A DNA stretch of 49,729 nt from an uncultured Granulosicoccaceae bacterium. GTDB taxonomy: Bacteria > Pseudomonadota > Gammaproteobacteria > Granulosicoccales > Granulosicoccaceae. Position numbers and translations under genes: made by a program. Positions within the stretch are counted from its first letter, which is position 1. Every line of letters begins with the position of its first letter. The stretch is taken from the NCBI GenBank assembly GCA_937927895.1, contig CALGKA010000106.1, forward strand, positions 1 through 49,729. The letters run 5' to 3'. Below, piece by piece: positions 19,287 to 26,534 of this stretch. Below the pieces are notes generated by a model. The model made no database searches. It was not told where the DNA came from and worked only from the letters and a program-made list of their open reading frames with translations.

Positions 19287-20587
19287 GCGGCAGTCCCAAG
19301 TTTTTCTTGCACCAGACTTCGCTTGTGCTCAACGTAGTATTCAAACTCTGGTCTAAAGTGGCGCAACATACCTTGCACAGGCCAGGCAGCAGCCTCACCG
19401 AGTGCACAAATAGTACGGCCTGCGATTTTACCGGCTACATCTTCGAGCTTGTCTATATCTTCTGGTCGGCCCTTACCATCAATGATACGAACCAACATAC
19501 GGTACAACCAACCCGTGCCCTCACGACAAGGAGTACATTGCCCACAACTTTCAGAATAATAAAATCTAGAAATTCTGCACAGCGCTTTTACCATGTCGGT
19601 GGTTTCATCCATGGATATCACAGCACCTGAACCCAACATAGAGCCCGACTTAGCGATAGAGTCGTAATCCATGTTGGTGGCAAGCATGATGTCACCTGGA
19701 AGTACTGGCATAGATGAACCACCAGGAATAACCGCTTTAAGCTTTCGCCCACCGCGCACACCGCCCGCTAGTTCTAGTAGTTCACTAAAAGGTGTGCCTA
19801 AGCAAATTTCAAAGTTACCGGGGTTATTGACATGACCCGACATTGAAAAGCATTTTTGACCACCTGAATTTTCAACACCAAGATCCATAAACCACTCAGG
19901 TCCATTTCTTATAATGGCAGGCGTTGATGCCACTGATTCAGTGTTATTAATAGTAGTCGGCTGACCATAGAGCCCGAAGTTAGCCGGAAAAGGCGGCTTA
20001 AAGCGTGGCTGGCCTTTCTTGCCTTCTAGTGATTCAAGTAACGCGGTTTCTTCACCACAGATATAAGCACCAGCGCCAAGCGTACCGTATAGATCAACAT
20101 TAACACCTGAGTTCTTAACGTTCTGACCGATCCAACCGTTGTCATAAGCTTCTTTTAACGCCGCCATGAATCGCTTGTATGGCTCATCCATCCACTCGCC
20201 GCGCATGTAGTTATAACCAACTGTCGCACCAATGGCGTAACAACCAATCAACATACCTTCAATAAGTGAATGCGGGTTAAAGCGATGGATATCGCGGTCT
20301 TTGCAAGTGCCAGGCTCTGATTCATCACTGTTAACAACTAAATAGTTCTGACCACCTTCAGCAGGCTTTGGCATAAAGCTCCACTTAAGGCCGGTAGGAA
20401 AACCTGCCCCTCCACGACCGCGCAACCCAGAAGCTTTGATGGTATTAACCACTTCCTCTGGCGGGATCTTTTCTGCAAGTATTTTATTCCAGGCTTCATA
20501 ACCACCTACTTTGAGATAGTTCTCATAGGTCCATGGCTGATCAAACTTAAGCGTGGTGTAGCACACCTGATTTTGTTCTTTACTCAC
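19283..20587 (-). CDS. nuoF: NADH:quinone oxidoreductase subunit F (NADH/FMN site)
   Basis: Binds NADH and FMN and holds cluster N3, the entry point of electrons into complex I. The glycine-rich motif GLRGRGGAGFPTGLKWSFMP and NSDESEPGTCKDRDI form the FMN and NADH sites; ICGEETALLESLEG is also typical. Cluster ligands appear in SESCGQCTPCREG plus a later cysteine in GRTICALGEAAAWP. The start is GTG at 20587 with GGAG about eight bases upstream. The gene follows nuoE by five bases. Confidence 0.97.
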   Translation of the reverse strand: MSKEQNQVCYTTLKFDQPWTYENYLKVGGYEAWNKILAEKIPPEEVVNTIKASGLRGRGGAGFPTGLKWSFMPKPAEGGQNYLVVNSDESEPGTCKDRDIHRFNPHSLIEGMLIGCYAIGATVGYNYMRGEWMDEPYKRFMAALKEAYDNGWIGQNVKNSGVNVDLYGTLGAGAYICGEETALLESLEGKKGQPRFKPPFPANFGLYGQPTTINNTESVASTPAIIRNGPEWFMDLGVENSGGQKCFSMSGHVNNPGNFEICLGTPFSELLELAGGVRGGRKLKAVIPGGSSMPVLPGDIMLATNMDYDSIAKSGSMLGSGAVISMDETTDMVKALCRISRFYYSESCGQCTPCREGTGWLYRMLVRIIDGKGRPEDIDKLEDVAGKIAGRTICALGEAAAWPVQGMLRHFRPEFEYYVEHKRSLVQEKLGTAA

Positions 20588-20592
20588 GAGTT

Positions 20593-21114
20593 CTACTCCA
20601 GTGAGTCAAGAATCTTATCCACCTTCTCAGGGGTAAGACTCATGTGATAAACGTGATCGACTTGCATCATCGGGCCACCGTCACACCCTGCCAGGCATTC
20701 TTCTTCTACTTTAAGAAAAATTTTACCGTCAGGTGTGCTTTCACCGATTTTGATACCGTATTTTTTTTCAACGTGGCTAACGATGGTATCGCTACCCATT
20801 AACATGCAGCTGATGTTAGTGCAGATCGCCACGCAGTGTTTGCCGACTGGCTTGGTTTCATACATTGAATAAAACGATGCTACTTCATAGACCGCTATAT
20901 TCGACATTTCGAGCTTGGCAGCAACGGCATCCATCAATTCAACAGTTAGAAAACCATCGTTTTGATGCTGCGCTGCTCTTAGAGCCGCAAGTACCGCAGA
21001 TTGTTTTTGATCATCCGGGTAGCGCTTTAGCCATTCATCGATCTCTTCGATCGAGTGGGCATCAAGCTCTGTTCCCTTTGTCGGGTTGCTTGAATCACTA
21101 GAATTCGCACTCAT
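20593..21114 (-). CDS. nuoE: NADH:quinone oxidoreductase subunit E (2Fe-2S)
   Basis: Thioredoxin-fold subunit carrying cluster N1a next to NuoF. The four ligands are visible as Cys98 and Cys103 (CTNISC) and Cys140 and Cys144 ([12 protein letters not shown]). The 173 residues start with a polar Ser/Asn/Thr-rich leader of about 20 residues, before the helical N-terminal part ([20 protein letters not shown]). GGAG lies eight bases before the ATG, which overlaps the nuoD stop as ATGA. Confidence 0.97.
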   Translation of the reverse strand: MSANSSDSSNPTKGTELDAHSIEEIDEWLKRYPDDQKQSAVLAALRAAQHQNDGFLTVELMDAVAAKLEMSNIAVYEVASFYSMYETKPVGKHCVAICTNISCMLMGSDTIVSHVEKKYGIKIGESTPDGKIFLKVEEECLAGCDGGPMMQVDHVYHMSLTPEKVDKILDSLE

Positions 21115-22364
21115 CTGTCTATCTCCCCAAATACTACGTCTTGGGTACCGATCACCGCTACAACATCAGACAACATATGCCCATTAACCATTTCGTTTAA
21201 AGCCGCCAAGTGATAAAAACCCGCCGCTCGAACTTTCAAACGGTACGGTTTGTTTGCGCCATCTGAAATCAAGTAACAACCAAACTCGCCTTTCGGGTGT
21301 TCAATGGCTGCATATGATTCACCTTCTGGCAAACAAAAGCCTTCAGTAAATAATTTAAAGTGATGAATCAGTGATTCCATATCGCCTTTCATTTCAGCGC
21401 GACGTGGTGGTGCGACTTTGTGATCTTCTGTTAATACAGGGCCTGGGTTAACACGCAGCCAGGCAATGCACTGCTTAATAATTTCATTCGACTGACGCAT
21501 CTCTTCCATACGGACTAAGTAGCGATCATAGCTATCGCCCTCTACGCCAACTGGAATATCAAACTTCATGCGATCGTACACTTCATAAGGCTGCTTCTTG
21601 CGAAGGTCCCACTCAATGCCCGAGCCGCGTAGCATTGGACCAGTAAATCCAAGCTGCAATGCACGCTCAGGTGATACCACACCAATACCTACCAAACGCT
21701 GTTTCCAAATTCGGTTATCAGTTAGGAGTGTTTCGTATTCATCAACGCAACCGGGAAAACGATTGGTGAAGTCTTCAAGAAAATCCAATAAGGAACCTTG
21801 GCGTGCTTCATTAAGTTTTGACGCATTATTTTTGCTGCGAAAACGCGACGATTCATACTGCGGCATAGTATCGGGAAGATCACGCGCTACCCCACCTGGT
21901 CGGTAGTACGTGGCGTGTAGTCTTGCGCCAGAGACTGCCTCGTAGCAATCCATTAGATCTTCGCGTTCACGGAACGCATACAAAAACATAGACATCGCCC
22001 CAACATCAAGGCCGTGCGCGCCAATCCACATTAAGTGGTTAAGTATGCGAGTGATCTCATCAAACATAACGCGGATATACTGCGCACGTTCGGGTACTTC
22101 TACGCCTAGCAAGTTTTCTATAGCCATAACATAGCCGTGCTCGTTGCACATCATGGATACGTAATCGAGTCTATCCATATAACCAATGCTTTGGTTATAC
22201 GGTTTGCTTTCAGCTAATTTTTCAGTACCGCGGTGCAGTAATCCTACATGAGGGTCAGCACGCTCTATGACTTCGCCGTCCATCTCTAGAATTAAGCGCA
22301 ATACTCCGTGCGCTGCAGGATGCTGCGGGCCAAAGTTTAATGTGTAGTTTCTAATCTCAGGCAT
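21111..22364 (-). CDS. nuoD: NADH:quinone oxidoreductase subunit D
   Basis: The 49-kDa-type subunit that forms the quinone-binding cavity with NuoB. The chosen ATG at 22364 gives 417 residues beginning [20 protein letters not shown], the typical family start, with GAGGA upstream. The longest frame would add 20 residues with no family support. Other landmarks are [12 protein letters not shown], the tyrosine and histidine of the quinone headgroup site, and the C-terminal DVVFGEIDR. nuoC and nuoD are separate genes, unlike the fused nuoCD of E. coli and Pseudomonas. They overlap by eight bases. Confidence 0.97.
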   Translation of the reverse strand: MPEIRNYTLNFGPQHPAAHGVLRLILEMDGEVIERADPHVGLLHRGTEKLAESKPYNQSIGYMDRLDYVSMMCNEHGYVMAIENLLGVEVPERAQYIRVMFDEITRILNHLMWIGAHGLDVGAMSMFLYAFREREDLMDCYEAVSGARLHATYYRPGGVARDLPDTMPQYESSRFRSKNNASKLNEARQGSLLDFLEDFTNRFPGCVDEYETLLTDNRIWKQRLVGIGVVSPERALQLGFTGPMLRGSGIEWDLRKKQPYEVYDRMKFDIPVGVEGDSYDRYLVRMEEMRQSNEIIKQCIAWLRVNPGPVLTEDHKVAPPRRAEMKGDMESLIHHFKLFTEGFCLPEGESYAAIEHPKGEFGCYLISDGANKPYRLKVRAAGFYHLAALNEMVNGHMLSDVVAVIGTQDVVFGEIDR

Positions 22365-23088
22365 CTTGTTGTTCCTCAGATACCGAGCCATCAGCGGTGG
22401 AGTCTTGGTTTTCTGGCTGCTCACTACTTACACGGCGGCTAGTCTTGCGAATTACGCGCGGTACCAAAACCCGTGGTTCAATAGTGACAGGCTCATAGAT
22501 CACACGCTTACGTTTGGGGTCGTAGCGCATTTCAACGTTACCCACCAATGGAAAGTCTTTTCTAAACGGGTGACCAACAAAGCCGTAGTCTGTTAATAGA
22601 CGGCGTAGATCATCGTGACCATCAAAGTGAATACCGAATAGATCAAAGGCTTCACGCTCTGCCCACTCAGCGGATGACCAAACAGAGGTTACCGATGGCA
22701 CGACAGGAAATTCATTGTCTTGTGCGTACACTTTAAGCCGCACGCGAACATTGTGCTTGAGCGACAACAACTGATAGGCCACTGCAAAACGCGGTTTATC
22801 ACTTTCAAATGCTTTTGTTTCATCGCCGAAGCTCATGCGACCAACAGAGGCACCCGACACGCCACGACTATAGCCACTGCCGCCGGTTTCCCATTCGTCT
22901 TGTCCGTACGTTAGGTAGTCAATGCCGCAAACATCACTCAGTTGCTCGAATGATAATAATGGGTTATCACGCAGCTCTGTCGCGACTTCAACGAGCTTGG
23001 CCGCTTCAACTTCAAGCGACAGCTCATCAAGATCTGTATCGACTTTTAAAACACCCGCAATTGAGGCTGACTTTATGGTGTCAGCCAT
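22357..23088 (-). CDS. nuoC: NADH:quinone oxidoreductase subunit C
   Basis: The 30-kDa-type subunit of the hydrophilic arm, with a structural role beside NuoD. The signature [16 protein letters not shown] appears here as [20 protein letters not shown], followed by [16 protein letters not shown]. The start is uncertain: ATG at 23088 gives 243 residues (MADTIKS), while TTG at 23121 would add eleven, and neither has a good ribosome-binding site. The C-terminus carries a charged tail ending VSEEQQDA, beyond the usual family end. The gene lies 77 bases downstream of nuoB, the widest gap inside the operon. Confidence 0.94.
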   Translation of the reverse strand: MADTIKSASIAGVLKVDTDLDELSLEVEAAKLVEVATELRDNPLLSFEQLSDVCGIDYLTYGQDEWETGGSGYSRGVSGASVGRMSFGDETKAFESDKPRFAVAYQLLSLKHNVRVRLKVYAQDNEFPVVPSVTSVWSSAEWAEREAFDLFGIHFDGHDDLRRLLTDYGFVGHPFRKDFPLVGNVEMRYDPKRKRVIYEPVTIEPRVLVPRVIRKTSRRVSSEQPENQDSTADGSVSEEQQDA

Positions 23089-23165
23089 TGCTAATGCATT
23101 TTTATGATATGTCTTCTTCAAAAGATAATGCTTCGTTGTATCCAGTTTCGAAAATGCAGCTGCTA

Positions 23166-23645
23166 CTAGGCGCGAGCAATCACATTGGGTCGACGAATTT
23201 TATTTTGCAGTTGAATAATACCGTACAACAGGGCTTCAGCCGTAGGTGGGCAGCCTGGAACATAAACATCTACCGGTACAATTCTATCGCAGCCCCGCAC
23301 TACTGCGTAGCTGTAGTGGTAGTAGCCGCCGCCATTCGCACAAGAACCCATGGAAATAACCCATTTTGGCTCTGGCATCTGGTCGTACACTTTTCTAAGT
23401 GCCGGGGCCATTTTATTAACCAACGTACCGGCGACAATCATGACATCTGATTGGCGTGGGCTTGGGCGAAAAACAATCCCGAAGCGGTCAAGGTCGTAGC
23501 GTGCAGCGCCGGCGTGCATCATTTCAACCGCACAGCAGGCAAGACCAAAAGTCATTGGCCACATTGAACCGGTACGCGCCCAGTTGACTAGTTTGTCAGT
23601 AGACGTGGTAATAAAGCCTTTATCTAAAACTGCTTCTATTCCCAT
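23166..23645 (-). CDS. nuoB: NADH:quinone oxidoreductase subunit B (cluster N2)
   Basis: Carries cluster N2, the final electron carrier before quinone. The ligands are the tandem Cys37-Cys38 ([10 protein letters not shown]), Cys102 (GSCANGGG) and Cys132 (VPGCPP). ATG at 23645 gives 159 residues beginning [11 protein letters not shown], the family start, with AAGG upstream; a GTG 21 bases earlier is less likely. The start overlaps the nuoA end by ten bases. The length resembles the short form of many proteobacteria, not the 220-residue E. coli protein. Confidence 0.96.
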   Translation of the reverse strand: MGIEAVLDKGFITTSTDKLVNWARTGSMWPMTFGLACCAVEMMHAGAARYDLDRFGIVFRPSPRQSDVMIVAGTLVNKMAPALRKVYDQMPEPKWVISMGSCANGGGYYHYSYAVVRGCDRIVPVDVYVPGCPPTAEALLYGIIQLQNKIRRPNVIARA

Positions 23646-23992
23646 TCTAGCGCGCCTTTTTTCCACTCATAAATAAAGCCGATCAGGAGTATTCCTATAA
23701 AAATACCCATGGCAACAAATGCCTCTATGCCAATGGTGTCCAGCACAACTGCCCACGGAAACAGGAAGGCAATTTCCAGATCAAAAATAATGAACAAGAT
23801 GGCCACCAGGTAGTAGCGCACGTCAAACTTCATTCGTGAATCTTCAAACGCCTCAAAGCCACATTCGTAGGGAGAGTTTTTTTCAGTGTTCGGCTCGGTC
23901 GGACCAACAAGGGTGCCAAGCGTCAGCATCACTACCCCCAATACCAGGGCTATGAGTATGAACAGTAAAACTGGAAAATAATTGGCTAGCAT
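23636..23992 (-). CDS. nuoA: NADH:quinone oxidoreductase subunit A
   Basis: Three-helix membrane subunit, first gene of the nuo operon. Characteristic stretches are [20 protein letters not shown] in the first loop and [10 protein letters not shown] in helix three. The 118 residues are standard. Only about 50 bases separate it from the tRNA-Leu gene upstream, so the operon promoter must lie in or beyond that gap, or nuo is read from the secG/tRNA-Leu transcript. I could not pick a convincing promoter. AAGG is present but too far from the ATG to be certain. Confidence 0.96.
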   Translation of the reverse strand: MLANYFPVLLFILIALVLGVVMLTLGTLVGPTEPNTEKNSPYECGFEAFEDSRMKFDVRYYLVAILFIIFDLEIAFLFPWAVVLDTIGIEAFVAMGIFIGILLIGFIYEWKKGALEWE

Positions 23993-24045
23993 GTCAGTAC
24001 AGAGGGCCTTGAGTTGAGCATATTGTAGCTTTTAAATAACTTATT

Positions 24046-24130
24046 TGGTGCCAACGCCCGGAGTCGAACCGGGACGGCTTGCGCCACTACCCCCTCAAGA
24101 TAGCGTGTCTACCAATTCCACCACGTCGGC
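24046..24130 (-). tRNA. tRNA-Leu (GAG anticodon)
   Basis: An 85-base class II tRNA with encoded CCA starts GCCGACGTGGTGGAATTGG, has the D-loop TTGGTAGACACG, the anticodon arm CTATCTTGAGGGGGTAG, a long variable arm (GTGGCGCAAGCCGT) and the T arm GGTTCGACTCC. The GAG anticodon reads CUC and CUU. The gene lies just downstream of secG, its common location in gammaproteobacteria. Confidence 0.96.
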
Positions 24131-24158
24131 CAAGTAAATTAATCTCTACTATTTTAAA

Positions 24159-24176
24159 CCACATTGAGACATGTGG
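24159..24176 (-). terminator. Weak hairpin after secG
   Basis: A six-base-pair stem (CCACAT, six-base loop, ATGTGG) is followed on the minus strand by TTTAAAAT. It lies between secG and tRNA-Leu. The stem is short and the T run poor, so it may be a partial terminator or have no function. Confidence 0.3.
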
Positions 24177-24208
24177 AGTAACTATTTAATCGTTTAGTTT
24201 TAGTAGCC

Positions 24209-24655
24209 CTATTCGCTTTTCGGCGTTAGATCCGGTGTATCAGACGGTGTTACCGCAGGTACATCAGTTTCAGTGCTGGTTTCAGGCACCGCTGGTACAT
24301 CAACCGCAGTATTTTCAGGGGTAACAACATTGTTCACACCGTCCGTTGCAGGTACATCTTGTTGCTGAATGGCGGGTGTTTCTATGCCATCAACTACACT
24401 GCCAATGCCTGAATTGCTCGTGCGCTGCGATGCCAGGAAGAATAGCAGCATACTGGTGCAAAAGAATGCCAATGCAAAAAGCGTCGTCATACGGGTTAAA
24501 AATGAACCGGAACCCTTAGAACCGAATACAGTGGATGAGGCACCACTACCGAACGCCGCTCCAGCCTCGGCGCCTTTGCCGTGCTGAATTAGCACCAAAC
24601 CGATAACCCCAAGGGCAAGAAAAACGTGAACAACTAAAGCAATTGTTTGCAGCAT
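24209..24655 (-). CDS. secG: Protein-export membrane protein SecG
   Basis: Small subunit of the SecYEG translocon that helps SecA-driven export across the inner membrane. ATG at 24655 gives 148 residues starting MLQTIALVVHVFLALGVIGL, the first membrane helix; the longest frame would extend 25 codons into the tpiA tail. The central loop HGKGAEAGAAFGSGASSTVF is highly typical, followed by the second helix. The tail from about residue 80 is acidic, Thr/Pro-rich and periplasmic by topology, longer than in E. coli (110 residues). The gene lies between tpiA and tRNA-Leu in the expected order. Confidence 0.95.
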   Translation of the reverse strand: MLQTIALVVHVFLALGVIGLVLIQHGKGAEAGAAFGSGASSTVFGSKGSGSFLTRMTTLFALAFFCTSMLLFFLASQRTSNSGIGSVVDGIETPAIQQQDVPATDGVNNVVTPENTAVDVPAVPETSTETDVPAVTPSDTPDLTPKSE

Positions 24656-24683
24656 GAGTAAATTTGATCCGTCTGGACGAGAC

Positions 24684-25439
24684 TTAAGCCTGAACCGCTG
24701 CCGCTTGGCAGACAGCAAGAAAATCGGCACTTTTTAACGCGGCGCCACCGATAAGACCGCCATCAATGTCTGGCTTACTGAAAAGCTCAGCAGCATTACC
24801 AGGATTTGCACTACCACCATATAAAATTCGTAACTTTGCGGCGGCAGCTTGATCTTGCTTAGCCACAAACCCGCGAATATGCGCATGAACTTCCTGCGCC
24901 TGTTCAGGGCTTGCCGTTACACCAGTACCAATAGCCCAAACCGGCTCATAAGCCACTACTGCACCGTCAAGTGCCTGCTTACCACCTAAATCGAACACCG
25001 CCTGCAACTGAGCATCAACGACAGCAGCAGTATTGCCCGCCTCGCGATCTTCAAGTGTCTCACCGACACAGAAGATAGACGTCAACCCGGCAGCCATAAC
25101 CGCCTGATGTCGAGCCGCACAGGATTCGTTGGTATCGCCAAAAAGTGTACGACGCTCAGAATGGCCAATAATGACATAGTCACAGCCAAACTCAGCCAGC
25201 ATGGTAGACGAAACCTCACCCGTATAAGCCCCACCCTCATGAGCGCAAGCATTTTGAGCACCTAATTTTACATCAGTACCCTTGAGTACCTCAGCCACCT
25301 CAGGCAAATGCACACTCACCGGACAAACTACTACATCAACACCTGTCACAACAGACGCTGCCACCTCGCGAGCAAGCGAGCAAGCGCCCTCTCTCGAACC
25401 GTTAAGCTTCCAATTACCAGCAACCATTGGCGTACGCAT
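24684..25439 (-). CDS. tpiA: Triosephosphate isomerase
   Basis: Interconverts dihydroxyacetone phosphate and glyceraldehyde 3-phosphate in glycolysis and gluconeogenesis. The 251 residues are full length. Active-site residues are Lys11 (AGNWKLNG), His93 (YVIIGHSERRTLFGD) and Glu165 (VVAYEPVWAIGTG), and the phosphate loop ILYGGSANPGN and GGLIGGAAL is intact. secG follows 28 bases downstream. In relatives glmM lies directly upstream; here an accessory island of about 9 kb intervenes, so tpiA needs its own promoter in 25440-25590, which I could not locate. Confidence 0.98.
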   Translation of the reverse strand: MRTPMVAGNWKLNGSREGACSLAREVAASVVTGVDVVVCPVSVHLPEVAEVLKGTDVKLGAQNACAHEGGAYTGEVSSTMLAEFGCDYVIIGHSERRTLFGDTNESCAARHQAVMAAGLTSIFCVGETLEDREAGNTAAVVDAQLQAVFDLGGKQALDGAVVAYEPVWAIGTGVTASPEQAQEVHAHIRGFVAKQDQAAAAKLRILYGGSANPGNAAELFSKPDIDGGLIGGAALKSADFLAVCQAAAVQA

Positions 25440-25592
25440 GATAGATCTTTCTTCAACAAGAATTTAAGGGTGCAATTGGCGAAACCACGCCACAAAGCCG
25501 CGAAAGAGTAACGCGCGATCAGCAAAAAAGCAATTCCGCAGCACTCCACCACACATTGTAGCCGCTAACACGCCGAATGCGTTGATTTATTA

Positions 25593-25675
25593 CTAATTAG
25601 TGCCCATCCATAAACGACTGCTACTGCGGTCGCCTCAAGCACGCTACGCATTGTTTATGGATGGGCACTAATTAG
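25593..25675. repeat. Long perfect inverted repeat (23-bp arms)
   Basis: Two perfect 23-bp arms (starting ctaattagtgcccatcc at 25593-25615 and its complement at 25653-25675) flank a 37-base loop. There is no T run, so a plain terminator is unlikely. The outer eight bases of each arm are themselves palindromic. It marks the tpiA side of the island. It could be a small non-autonomous mobile element; no open frame lies in it. Confidence 0.85.
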
Positions 25676-25748
25676 AAGTTGTGACTAATTGTCTGTAATC
25701 AAGGGGTGGCTTGAGAATTCGGCAGACCGGCTTGCGATTTACAGGATC

Positions 25749-26188
25749 GTGGGAGAAATACAGTGAGAGATCAACTTTCAAACGGATCGCAGCCTGGATT
25801 GCCTTTATGGCTGGCGGGCTTCTATGACGAGCGGTACCTGCAAAGCCAATTATGTGAGAAAAACAGAGAGATCACGTTTCAACTGCACGGCAGCCCGGGT
25901 TTGTCTTCGGGGCAGAACGTCCCACGCTTACGCTTGTGGGTTTCCTTTACAAGCGGTATCTGCAACCGATTACGTGAGAAAAACAGAGAGATCACCCTTT
26001 CAACCGCATAGCAGCCCGGATTTGTCTTCGGGGCAGAACGTCCCACGCTTACGCTTGTGGGTTTCCTTGACGAGCGATATCTGCAACCGATTACGTGTAG
26101 AAACATAGAGAGATCACCATTCAACTGCGCGGCAGCCTGGATTCGTCTTCGGGGCACAAAGCCCCTCACTTACGCTTGTGGGCTTCTT
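25749..26188 (+). repeat. Tandem array of ~120-bp repeats, left copy
   Basis: Four head-to-tail units follow one another: a diverged one from 25749, full ones at 25854-25973 (120 bp) and 25974-26094 (121 bp), and a shortened one from 26095. Each begins near GTGAGAAAAACAGAGAGATC, passes a CTTCGGGGCAGAACGTC segment, a palindromic core CCCACGCTTACGCTTGTGGG and TTTCCTTGACGAGCG, and ends TATCTGCAACCGATTAC. No coherent protein is encoded. The same repeat in the same direction recurs at 33494-33725. The region 25440-26534 holds no gene. Confidence 0.9.
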
Positions 26189-26534
26189 AAAATTTGGTTG
26201 ATAGCCATAAATCCGGTTCGAGCCATTGATGCATTCGTCGGTAGTTTAGATCTCAAAATTTACTAACACCCGGGCAGAATCACACTCAGGCCAACCAGCC
26301 TACTCCCGCGGCACGCTACTCAAACTTTATCTACACGGTTATCAGAATCGAATCCGCAGTACTCGCAATCGGGCTCGAAAAAGCCATGATCGAATACAAA
26401 ATATTGCGGCTTCTCAATTCTATTGGCCGAAATTCTGATTTGCATGCTACTGGTCACTGTTTTGATTTTGAAGCAAAACTAATACCGGCTCGTTTCATTT
26501 AAAGTACGTAACCTATACATCGAGCCTTATTCGA
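26189..26534. other. Gene-free stretch before the lipoprotein operon end
   Basis: About 345 bases between the repeat array and the stop of the beta-helix lipoprotein gene. I see no coding frame with a plausible start, no tRNA, and no clear terminator hairpin for the operon that ends here. Confidence 0.6.

Noticed and set aside
22365..22424. Longer NuoD with 20 extra residues
   Set aside because: The family start [16 protein letters not shown] has its own GAGGA site; the extension overlaps the nuoC tail.
25593..25675. Integron attC site
   Set aside because: The arms lack the RYYYAAC/GTTRRRY boxes in the expected outer position and there is no integrase or cassette array.
25593..25675. tpiA-region transcription terminator
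   Set aside because: The stem is long but followed by no T run on either strand, and the tpiA transcript runs away from it.
25749..26188. CRISPR array
   Set aside because: The repeat unit is 120 bp, copies touch each other without unique spacers, and no cas gene is present.
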